The notes under the pieces: generated by a model
Databases searched by the model: none
Told to the model about the DNA's origin: nothing
What the model saw: the letters and a program-made list of their open reading frames with translations, nothing else
Shown here: one piece after another, positions 22,023 through 28,560 of the stretch
Layout: every line of letters begins with the position of its first letter
How positions within the stretch are numbered: the first letter of the stretch is position 1
Made by a program: the position numbers and the translations under genes
Source of the DNA: a virus
Length of the DNA: 28,560 nucleotides
Strand: one strand, 5' to 3'
Virus record (IMG/VR): IMGVR_UViG_3300002835_000835
Location: 1-28,560 of that record

Positions 22023-22823
22023 GCTCCCATTTCCTGTCCAGTTGTAAATTCTAAAACCACCTGTTGTTGTGACGGTTGGAGAACCAGTTGTAGATGACGC
22101 TGCGGGAAATGTATCCGGATAGCGAACAATCACACGACCCGATCCACCAGGTACGGCTAAACCGCCGCCTCCGCCGCCTCCGCCAGTGTTTGCAGTTCCA
22201 GCAACTCCACCATCACCACTAGGGCCGCCACCACCAGCACCGCCACCGCCTGCACCGCCTGCACCGCCTGTGTAGTATCCGCCGCCGCCGCCTCCGCCTG
22301 CGTAAGTAACAGAAGATCCGCTAATGCTTGAAGTTAAACCTGCACCACCTGCACCACCTACACCACCACCACCATTTCCACCAACAGCATTTTTTCCACC
22401 GCCGCCTCCGCCTGCGTTATCAGGAGGATTACCTGAGCCGCTTCCGCCATTGTTTCCTTGTCCGCTAGTGCCAGCGCCATTTGAAACGCCTGTTGCGCCA
22501 CCGCCGCCTGAGCCACCATTTGATCCTGAAGCAGAGTTTGGCGTTGCACCTCTACCTCCACCTGTTGTAGATATTGAGGCAAAAACTGAACTTCCGCCAT
22601 TGGTTGCTCCGCCTGCTCCACCTGCTCCAACGGTTACTGTGTAAGAAACTCCTGTGGATATGTTCAAACTTCCAGTTAATAATCCACCAGCACCGCCACC
22701 ACCTGAAGATGCGTCCGTATAACCGCCGCCGCGACCTCCACCTGCAACAACAAGGTATTCAACAGATGAAAGAACTGTTATTCCTTTTATTGCCCCAATG
22801 AGACCGCCTAGAACGCCACTCAT
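22008..22823 (-). CDS. Glycine-rich tail adhesin-like protein, paralogue 3
   Basis: A 271-residue protein. It opens with MSGVLGGLIG, then VEYLVVAGGGRGGG starts a long Gly-rich domain with many GGGG runs and the closing GSGRVIVRYPDTF. After it comes a short C-terminal module, GGFRIYNWTGNGSITF. Gly-rich domains of this type form tail-tip adhesins with variable loops between the glycine runs. The start directly follows the stop of the upstream paralogue (TAAATG). The three tandem paralogues suggest either subunits of a heteromeric fibre or gene duplication of the receptor-binding part. Confidence 0.78.
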   Translation of the reverse strand: MSGVLGGLIGAIKGITVLSSVEYLVVAGGGRGGGYTDASSGGGGAGGLLTGSLNISTGVSYTVTVGAGGAGGATNGGSSVFASISTTGGGRGATPNSASGSNGGSGGGGATGVSNGAGTSGQGNNGGSGSGNPPDNAGGGGGGKNAVGGNGGGGVGGAGGAGLTSSISGSSVTYAGGGGGGGYYTGGAGGAGGGGAGGGGPSGDGGVAGTANTGGGGGGGGLAVPGGSGRVIVRYPDTFPAASSTTGSPTVTTTGGFRIYNWTGNGSITFQ

Positions 22824-23792
22824 TTAATCCACTTGGCTTCTTGTGTAGCGAACAATTACAATACCTGAACCGCCTGGTGAAGCGGGTTGTTCAAAGTTAT
22901 TGCTACCGCTATTTCTATTGCCTCCACCACCGCCGCCAACATTAGCAAGACCTGAACCTGAACCATTAGGACTTCCAGCGACATTACCATCTCCGCCTTT
23001 TCCGCCGCCACCATTAGTAGCGCCAGCGGGGGTTTGTCCAGCGCGTCCAGCACTGCCTCCGCCGCCAAACCAAAATGTTCCGCCTATATTTTGACCGCTA
23101 GAAGTTACAGAGCCAATAGTGCTATATGTTGTAGTTCCTTGACCACCAGCGCCCGCACCAGGGGCTATTGCACCTGCCCCGCCTGTTGCGCCAGCGCCGC
23201 CTCCACCACCGCCGCATACATCAGAAGAAGAAGAACCAGTAAAATTTCCTGTTCCTCCACTATTTCCTTGAGTCGGTACTGCAGGACTTTGAGAAATATA
23301 ACCACCAACGCCCTCACTTTCGCCATCATTTATGTAGTAACTGCCGCCACCACCTGATGATCCTCCTGATTGACCTACTAATCTTGCGTCATAACCTGCA
23401 CCGCCGCCGCCTCTGCCGCCGCCAGTTGCCGTTATTGAACCAATAACAGAAGCATTTCCATTTGTTGTACTTGGGCCACCAGCACCAACGGTTACTGATA
23501 AATTTGAACTAGATGATTGAGAAGTTGCAAATATAATTCCGCCTGCTCCGCCTCCACCGCCCGCAGTGTAAACAACTGGCAACGAAGATGTTTTAGACCA
23601 ACCACTTCCGCCTCCGCCTCCGCCTGCAATAACTAATGCATCAAAAGTAAGCGCTTTGCCAGTGATGCCTAAAGTTCCATTATCAGTAAATTTGCGGTAA
23701 TAATAAGTTGCGTCAGAGTAAAGAGTGCCACCTGTAACAACAGGCTTACCCACAACAGATGATCCAATGAGGCCGCCCAAAACGCCGCTCAT
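22824..23792 (-). CDS. Glycine-rich tail adhesin-like protein, paralogue 2
   Basis: A 322-residue protein. It opens with MSGVLGGLIGSSVVGKPVVT, followed by GGTLYSDATYYYRKFTDNGT before the Gly-rich domain (ALVIAGGGGGGSGW). The domain ends with GSGIVIVRYTRSQVD, almost the same as in the FN3 protein at 1804-2952. Unlike the flanking paralogues, the FTxNGTL module is N-terminal to the Gly-rich domain. The gene overlaps its neighbour by ATGA. It is probably a fibre or adhesin subunit; receptor specificity cannot be read. Confidence 0.78.
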   Translation of the reverse strand: MSGVLGGLIGSSVVGKPVVTGGTLYSDATYYYRKFTDNGTLGITGKALTFDALVIAGGGGGGSGWSKTSSLPVVYTAGGGGGAGGIIFATSQSSSSNLSVTVGAGGPSTTNGNASVIGSITATGGGRGGGGAGYDARLVGQSGGSSGGGGSYYINDGESEGVGGYISQSPAVPTQGNSGGTGNFTGSSSSDVCGGGGGGAGATGGAGAIAPGAGAGGQGTTTYSTIGSVTSSGQNIGGTFWFGGGGSAGRAGQTPAGATNGGGGKGGDGNVAGSPNGSGSGLANVGGGGGGNRNSGSNNFEQPASPGGSGIVIVRYTRSQVD

Positions 23793-24691
23793 ACCGTCAA
23801 ACTTCCATTTCCAGTAAATTTGTAATAAGTAAAACCGCCAGTTTCATAGCGGGTTGGTGAACCAGTTGTTGCACTGGCAGTGTAACTTCCCGTGGCTCTT
23901 AAAATAACTATTCCGCTTCCGCCGTTACCGCCGCCGCCGCTATCAAATGGCCCAAAAACAGTACCGCCTCCGCCGCCACCGCCTGTTGAACCTGCGGCTG
24001 AAAATCCATAATAATTGCCTCCGCCCTGGTATCCATTACCGCCTCCGCCGCCACCGCCTACGCCAAGATAACCACCACCGCCGCCGCCTGCATAATTGCC
24101 TGACACTCCTGATGAGGTTGCACTTGCCCATACTGAATAAGCACCAGTTGCCCCACCGCCGTTACCACCTATCGCGTTATTGCCACTGCTACCACCACCA
24201 CCGCCTGCACCGCCACCGCCTGCACCTCCTGATGCTGACTCACCTGAACAACTGCCGCCAGCGTTACCCTGTCCTGAAGTTCCTCCGCCGCCTCCGCCAG
24301 TTAGCGAACTTCCTCCGCCACCTGAACCACCTGATTGACCCGCACCTGATGTACTTGGAGATTGCGCTCTACCGCCACCGACTGCGGTTGTAAATCCTGT
24401 TACTGATGAGTTTCCACCGTTTGTTGAATTGGTAGAATAACGGAAGAAAAATTCATTATTCCAACTGTAATTATCAGCACCGCCTCCGCCACCAACTGCA
24501 ACTGTTAAAACTGTGCCGCTGTTTAATGATTGTGTTGCGCTTACAACTCCACCAGCACCGCCGCCACCGCCGCCATATTGATAATTACCACCACCAGCGC
24601 CGCCGCCTCCGCCTGCAATAATAAGGCTTGTAAAACTTATTGCAGGAGGTTTACCAACTGCCGCAATTACACTGCCTAGAACACCACTCAT
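23789..24691 (-). CDS. Glycine-rich tail adhesin-like protein, paralogue 1
   Basis: A 300-residue protein. The start at 24691 (MSGVLGSVIAAVGKPP) is preferred over an in-frame ATG at 24721, because it forms a TAATG with the preceding stop and matches the paralogues' MSGVLG. The Gly-rich domain begins SLIIAGGGGGAGGG and ends GSGIVILRATGSY. A C-terminal GGFTYYKFTGNGSLTV module follows, as in paralogue 3. Dense GGN, GGGG and SGG runs suggest a glycine-rich sandwich fold rather than disorder. The codons for glycine vary, so the repeats are not simple recent expansions. Confidence 0.78.
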   Translation of the reverse strand: MSGVLGSVIAAVGKPPAISFTSLIIAGGGGGAGGGNYQYGGGGGGAGGVVSATQSLNSGTVLTVAVGGGGGADNYSWNNEFFFRYSTNSTNGGNSSVTGFTTAVGGGRAQSPSTSGAGQSGGSGGGGSSLTGGGGGGTSGQGNAGGSCSGESASGGAGGGGAGGGGGSSGNNAIGGNGGGATGAYSVWASATSSGVSGNYAGGGGGGYLGVGGGGGGGNGYQGGGNYYGFSAAGSTGGGGGGGTVFGPFDSGGGGNGGSGIVILRATGSYTASATTGSPTRYETGGFTYYKFTGNGSLTV

Positions 24692-25557
24692 TATGTAAGT
24701 CCATTGCCACTGATAATCCATGATGTAGAAGTAATTTTAACGGCTGTTGCAATACCAAACGCTGCAAGTGTGCGTGAACCTGTAGTTCCTGTACCGGCCA
24801 AAATTAAAGTGTCAGTTGTAATTGCAATAGTAACTGTTGTGCCAGTAGCAGCAATAAATACAACTGTTGTACCAATTGGGTAAGCAACTGATCCGTTAGC
24901 AGGGATAGTAACTGTACGGGTTGCAGTTGAATAAATATGTTCTCCAGCGTCCGCTGCAACTAATGTGTATGAACCAGTTGTTGCCGCTGCGCTTTGCGGA
25001 ATTCCCATATAACCAACACCTCTTGAAGATGTAGTTGTTGTTGCGTCTAAAACAAGACCTGTAACAGAAGTAGTAAAGTTGTTTGCGCCAGTCCAGGTGT
25101 TGTTTGTACCTAGAATATCTGCACCTGAAATACCTTGAGTACCAGTCAAACCTTGAGTACCGGTAGTTCCCTGAGCGCCAGTTAATCCCTGCAAACCTTG
25201 TGTACCCTGGCTACCAATTGTTCCTTGCAAACCTTCAGTGCCTTGAACGCCTTGTGTGCCTTGCGATCCTGTTAATCCCTGCGCACCAGTTATACCTTGT
25301 ACGCCCTCCGTTCCTTGCAAACCTGTTGTGCCCTGGATACCCTGCGTTCCAGTTGTGCCCTGTGTGCCAGTTGTACCTTGTGCGCCAGCGGCTCCCGCTG
25401 TGTAAGCATAAGCAAGAGAATTCCACGCGGTTACGCCATCACCCAACTTAAATTTAGATGTGTCGGTTTCAAGACCCATCTCGCCAGCGGCAAGTGTTGG
25501 ATTAGCGCTTGTCCACGCGCTTGCTATGTCGCGGCGATTTTGTAAGCGTGATGTCAT
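24691..25557 (-). CDS. Tail fibre protein with Mtd-like N-terminus and collagen segment
   Basis: A 288-residue protein. Residues 1-50 (LQNRRDIASAWTSANPTLAA, then GEMGLETDTSKFKLGDGVTA, then WNSLAY) form the short N-terminal attachment domain shared by many phage fibres and Mtd-type proteins. Residues about 58-150 are G-x-y triplets with a strong hexad G-x-Q-G-x-T period, and residues 150-288 form a C-terminal beta domain (AGEHIYSTATRTVTIPANGS, then WIISGNGL) similar to that of the protein at 3317-4204. AAGGA lies 7 nt before the ATG. A collagen triple helix would give a trimeric fibre. Confidence 0.83.
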   Translation of the reverse strand: MTSRLQNRRDIASAWTSANPTLAAGEMGLETDTSKFKLGDGVTAWNSLAYAYTAGAAGAQGTTGTQGTTGTQGIQGTTGLQGTEGVQGITGAQGLTGSQGTQGVQGTEGLQGTIGSQGTQGLQGLTGAQGTTGTQGLTGTQGISGADILGTNNTWTGANNFTTSVTGLVLDATTTTSSRGVGYMGIPQSAAATTGSYTLVAADAGEHIYSTATRTVTIPANGSVAYPIGTTVVFIAATGTTVTIAITTDTLILAGTGTTGSRTLAAFGIATAVKITSTSWIISGNGLT

Positions 25558-25579
25558 AGTTCTGTCCTTTTTCTATTAG

Positions 25580-28384
25580 TTAGAATGAAACCGTTGCTCC
25601 GCCAGCATCAATTGTATATGTCCATGATGATGTAGTCGCTATTCCTGAATTATAGATGATGTCTGTGTTAGGTGTGACATTTCCGCCATCTAAATAATTA
25701 ACAATGTAGGCATTTGCGTCCTCACCAGTAACACCTTGAACACCTTGAGTACCAAACAAACCTTGCGGCCCTTGTAAACCTTGTACTGATTGCGTTCCTT
25801 GTGTTCCTTGCAGACCTTCAAGACCCTGTATTCCTTGAATTCCTTCAGTACCCTGAGTACCTGTTAAGCCCTGAGTACCAACTAAACCTTGCGAACCAGT
25901 TGTTCCCTGTGAGCCTGTAGTACCTTGAATACCCTGCGTACCTTGCGTTCCAACAATACCTTGAATTCCTTCTGTACCCTGAACTCCTTGAATACCAGTT
26001 TCACCAGTTGCACCTTGAGTTCCAGTTAATCCCTGAACTCCTTGTGTACCAGTAATTCCCTGTAATCCTTCAATGCCTTGAATTCCTTCAAGTCCTTGAG
26101 TACCAGTTGTTCCTTGAGAACCATTTAATCCGTTAGCACCCTGAGATCCAGTAACGCCTTGCAATCCCTCAAGTCCTTGAGTTCCCTGTGTGCCTTGTGT
26201 TCCGTTAGTTCCCTGGCTACCTGTGACTCCTTGCAATCCTTCAGTTCCCTGAGTTCCTTGCAGACCTTCTAAGCCTTGCGCGCCAGTCGTTCCTTGCGTT
26301 CCATCATGGCCCTGAATTCCTTGCACACCCTGCGTACCAGTAGTTCCTTGAATACCGTCTAAGCCCTGTGATCCTGTTTGTCCTTGAGAACCAGTTGTAC
26401 CCTGAACGCCTTGCGTTCCTTGAATACCGTTTAATCCTTGAGTACCTGTTTGGCCTTGAATTCCAGTGAAACCTTGAGTTCCCTCAACACCTTGAATTCC
26501 TTCTACGCCCTGCGATCCAGTTTCGCCTTGAGCGCCAACAAGTCCTTGTGTACCTGTTGCGCCTTGCAAGCCAGTAATTCCCTGAGCGCCTTGAGATCCA
26601 GTAATTCCCTGAGATCCTGTAACACCCTGCAAACCTTCTGCGCCTTGAATTCCAGTAGTGCCTTGAATTCCCTGCAAACCAGTAGTTCCCTGCGCACCTG
26701 TCGTACCTTGCGCGCCAGTTGTTCCTTGAACGCCCACGCTTTGAGTAATAAGAGAAATGTTATGATTATTGGCAAAGTTTGTTGTGCCTGTTCCGCTTGA
26801 GTCTAAAAGTGCAACAGGAAAAGTGAAATAACTATTAGGAACATTTGTAGGTGTGCCGTTTACTTGCCATTCTTGATAATTGGCAGAGTCACTTCTATCT
26901 TGAATAAAGAAGATGTCACCATTTTTAATGTTTGCTAATAAGAAATCAATGTCCACATTTGCATCTGTTAAATGAGATACATAAATGTTTGTTGAGTTAA
27001 TTTGTGTGGCATTATTCCATTTAATGTCACCAGCATTAGGGGGAGGTGTTTGTGAATTTGCTACCGCTACATAATCAAAAATAGATGATGATGTACCGCT
27101 TGCACCAGTATTACCCTGCACACCTTGAATACCATCTAAACCTTGAACACCCTGGCTACCAATAGTTCCTTGTACGCCTTGAGTTCCCTGCGCTCCAACA
27201 GTTCCCTGAATTCCATCAAGTCCTTGTGAACCTGTTACACCCTGAACACCAATAACACCTTGTGTTCCTTGCGCTCCATCTGCACCTTGAATACCTTCAG
27301 TTCCCTGTGATCCAGTTATGCCTTGAATACCCGTTGTGCCTTGCGCACCTGCAACACCCTGTAAACCTGTTAAACCTTGCGCGCCAATAGCACTCTGAAT
27401 ACCTTGTGTACCTTGAGCGCCTTCTAAACCTTGAAGTCCTTCAATACCTTGCGTACCTTCAACACCCTGCACACCAATAATTCCTTGCGCGCCTGTGTTG
27501 CCTTGAATTCCATTAAGCCCTTGAGATCCATCATGACCTTGAACGCCTTGTATTCCTTGCGCTCCTGTATTGCCTTGAATACCAGTTAAACCTTGAGAAC
27601 CAATTGTTCCAGTTGTACCTTGAGAACCTGTCTCACCAATTGCTCCTTGTGAACCAGTTAAACCTTGAGATCCAATTGTTCCTTGTGATCCCGCTCCACC
27701 TGTAGTTCCTTGAACACCAGTAATGCCCTGAACACCTTCAATACCTTGAGAACCAATTGTTCCTTGTATTCCTGTTGCACCTTGAACACCATTAGTACCA
27801 GTTATACCTTGCGCACCGATTGTTCCCTGAACACCAATTAAACCTTGTGTTCCAGTTGCGCCCTGCGCACCAATTGTTCCTTGAGATCCTGTAAAACCTT
27901 GAGTGCCGGTTGATCCTTGCACACCAAACGCACCTTGAATACCTTCAAGGCCTTGCGCACCAGTTGTGCCTTGCGTACCAACAGATCCTTGTACACCAAT
28001 TGAACCTTGAATACCTGTGTTGCCTTGAATACCTTGAGTTCCCTGACTACCTGCAACACCTTGCAAACCAGCGTCACCTTGAATACCAGTTAATCCTTGT
28101 GAGCCGGTAGTTCCTTGCGCACCAATTGTGCCTTGCGCGCCATTAAATCCTTGTACACCTGTAACACCCTGCGGGCCTGCAATACCTTGTGTGCCTTGTG
28201 CTTGATTAAAGCCACCGCCCTGTAAACCCTGTGTTCCTTGAACACCTTGCGCAGAAAAGTTTCCTGAAGGCCCTTGAATACCTTGAGCGCCTGGTTGCCC
28301 CGCAGGGCCAGGAGTAACAACAATAACATTTGGAGTTCCAACAGGGTTTGGATTGTTAAGAAAACTGTTTGGGTTGTATGTCAT
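25580..28384 (-). CDS. Long collagen-like tail fibre protein
   Basis: A 934-residue protein. After a proline/asparagine-rich N-terminus (residues 1-28), collagen block 1 (about 29-425) and block 2 (about 548-886) flank a globular insert (about 426-547, [20 protein letters not shown] through [11 protein letters not shown]). The last 48 residues ([14 protein letters not shown] through [10 protein letters not shown]) form a small beta cap. The triplets alternate as G-x-Q-G-x-[TNEVIA], a six-residue period with almost no Pro. A trimeric, rod-like fibre several hundred nanometres in contour is plausible at about 0.29 nm per residue. ATGA coupling with the upstream gene places it in the fibre operon. 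Confidence 0.85.
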   Translation of the reverse strand: MTYNPNSFLNNPNPVGTPNVIVVTPGPAGQPGAQGIQGPSGNFSAQGVQGTQGLQGGGFNQAQGTQGIAGPQGVTGVQGFNGAQGTIGAQGTTGSQGLTGIQGDAGLQGVAGSQGTQGIQGNTGIQGSIGVQGSVGTQGTTGAQGLEGIQGAFGVQGSTGTQGFTGSQGTIGAQGATGTQGLIGVQGTIGAQGITGTNGVQGATGIQGTIGSQGIEGVQGITGVQGTTGGAGSQGTIGSQGLTGSQGAIGETGSQGTTGTIGSQGLTGIQGNTGAQGIQGVQGHDGSQGLNGIQGNTGAQGIIGVQGVEGTQGIEGLQGLEGAQGTQGIQSAIGAQGLTGLQGVAGAQGTTGIQGITGSQGTEGIQGADGAQGTQGVIGVQGVTGSQGLDGIQGTVGAQGTQGVQGTIGSQGVQGLDGIQGVQGNTGASGTSSSIFDYVAVANSQTPPPNAGDIKWNNATQINSTNIYVSHLTDANVDIDFLLANIKNGDIFFIQDRSDSANYQEWQVNGTPTNVPNSYFTFPVALLDSSGTGTTNFANNHNISLITQSVGVQGTTGAQGTTGAQGTTGLQGIQGTTGIQGAEGLQGVTGSQGITGSQGAQGITGLQGATGTQGLVGAQGETGSQGVEGIQGVEGTQGFTGIQGQTGTQGLNGIQGTQGVQGTTGSQGQTGSQGLDGIQGTTGTQGVQGIQGHDGTQGTTGAQGLEGLQGTQGTEGLQGVTGSQGTNGTQGTQGTQGLEGLQGVTGSQGANGLNGSQGTTGTQGLEGIQGIEGLQGITGTQGVQGLTGTQGATGETGIQGVQGTEGIQGIVGTQGTQGIQGTTGSQGTTGSQGLVGTQGLTGTQGTEGIQGIQGLEGLQGTQGTQSVQGLQGPQGLFGTQGVQGVTGEDANAYIVNYLDGGNVTPNTDIIYNSGIATTSSWTYTIDAGGATVSF
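25720..26740 (-). repeat. Collagen block 2: 9-bp triplet repeat with 18-bp superperiod
   Basis: About 113 consecutive G-x-y triplets, most in hexads of the form GxQGxT. Gln is coded by both CAA and CAG and Gly by several codons, so the DNA copies are degenerate. Near-identical segments such as [17 protein letters not shown] recur several times. Confidence 0.85.
27110..28300 (-). repeat. Collagen block 1: 9-bp triplet repeat with 18-bp superperiod
   Basis: About 132 G-x-y triplets from residue 29 to about 425, with rare breaks (for example around TGGAGSQG and [15 protein letters not shown]). The residues after Q-G are mainly T, I, V, L and A. Threonine is frequent in the third triplet position, a possible O-glycosylation position as in bacterial collagens. 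Confidence 0.85.
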
Positions 28385-28560
28385 CTTGTCACCTCTGCAT
28401 TTACATTTAATTCACCTTGAACAAGTCGTGTTTTCACACCAGTAGGTGATGTTATCTCTAAATCATAATAATACGGGCCTGCACTAATTGCCGCCGTTTG
28501 TGCCGCTGTTGCGCGAACTGCAAGAGTTCCACTAGGCCCATCAATTGTAATGCCACTTGT
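28381..28560 (-). CDS. C-terminal part of a tail-associated structural protein (truncated)
   Basis: The open frame runs in from the right edge and ends with TGA at 28383-28381, overlapping the collagen gene start as ATGA. The visible 59 residues include TSGITIDGPSGTLAVRATAA, QTAAISAGPYYYDLEITSPT and [19 protein letters not shown]. The pattern Y.L.I..P.G....L..G...V resembles C-terminal beta domains of small phage baseplate or fibre-base proteins upstream of fibre genes. The N-terminus is outside the window, so the function cannot be given. Confidence 0.72.
   Translation of the reverse strand, partial: TSGITIDGPSGTLAVRATAAQTAAISAGPYYYDLEITSPTGVKTRLVQGELNVNAEVTR

Noticed and set aside
22324-22644. 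Proline-rich plus-strand open frame of 106 codons
   Set aside because: It is the antisense of the glycine codons of the Gly-rich gene (GGN read backwards gives NCC proline codons). No ribosome binding site was found.
23947-24393. Plus-strand open frame of 148 codons rich in His, Arg and Leu
   Set aside because: Low-complexity shadow of the Gly-rich paralogue 1 in a reverse frame; no start signal and no recognisable domain.
25200-28110. Tandem short repeats that could be mistaken for a CRISPR array
   Set aside because: The period is 9/18 bp with no spacers, and the repeats are in frame coding collagen triplets.

Overview
The window is a nearly gap-free segment of a tailed bacteriophage (siphovirus) genome or prophage. 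It covers head, connector, tail and host-recognition genes, plus the start of a possible lysis region. Almost everything is on the minus strand, so transcription runs from high to low coordinates. The order is portal, MuF-like head protein, prohead protease/scaffold, HK97-fold major capsid protein, connector proteins, tail tube, frameshifted tail chaperones, tape measure, distal tail and tail-tip proteins. This is the classical long non-contractile tail layout. The two-frame tail chaperone, the Gp37-like tail protein and the tube-protein family resemble phages of Actinobacteria. The moderate AT richness would fit a low-GC aquatic actinobacterium, but the host cannot be fixed from this segment alone.

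Layout, in transcription order. (a) 28560-24691: the end of a tail-associated protein, a 934-residue collagen-like fibre protein, and a second fibre protein with an Mtd-like N-terminus and a short collagen segment. (b) 24691-22008: three tandem paralogous glycine-rich adhesin-like proteins, all starting MSGVLG. (c) 19788-22003, plus strand: a three-gene cassette made of a beta-propeller glycosidase-like protein, a TPR-like protein and an FkbM-type methyltransferase. (d) 19704-9803: portal, MuF with a C-terminal ADP-ribosyltransferase-like domain, protease-scaffold fusion, major capsid, zinc-ribbon protein, connector, tail terminator, small structural protein and tail tube. (e) 9694-5072: tail chaperones G and G-T joined by a -1 frameshift at CCCAAAA, an HK97 gp10-like protein, and a 1200-residue tape measure built largely of 11-residue repeats. 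By the usual 1.5 angstrom per residue rule the tape measure would set a tail of about 180 nm. (f) 5075-480: distal tail protein, tail-tip proteins, an FN3 plus glycine-rich adhesin and a Gp37-like protein. (g) 463-1: a membrane/coiled-coil protein, a small cysteine-rich lipoprotein and the start of one more gene. The last two junctions overlap by 8 nt.

Most minus-strand genes are translationally coupled by TAATG, ATGA or gaps of a few bases. The exceptions are hairpin-containing gaps just downstream of the major capsid gene and the tail tube gene, which may lower expression of what follows. No terminase, integrase, replication gene, tRNA or CRISPR was found. No stretch longer than 300 bases lacks a gene.

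The most unusual parts are: the concentration of receptor-binding-type repeat proteins upstream of the portal; the opposite-strand glycan cassette next to them; the nested start sites inside the protease-scaffold gene; and the phase-perfect hendecad blocks of the tape measure.
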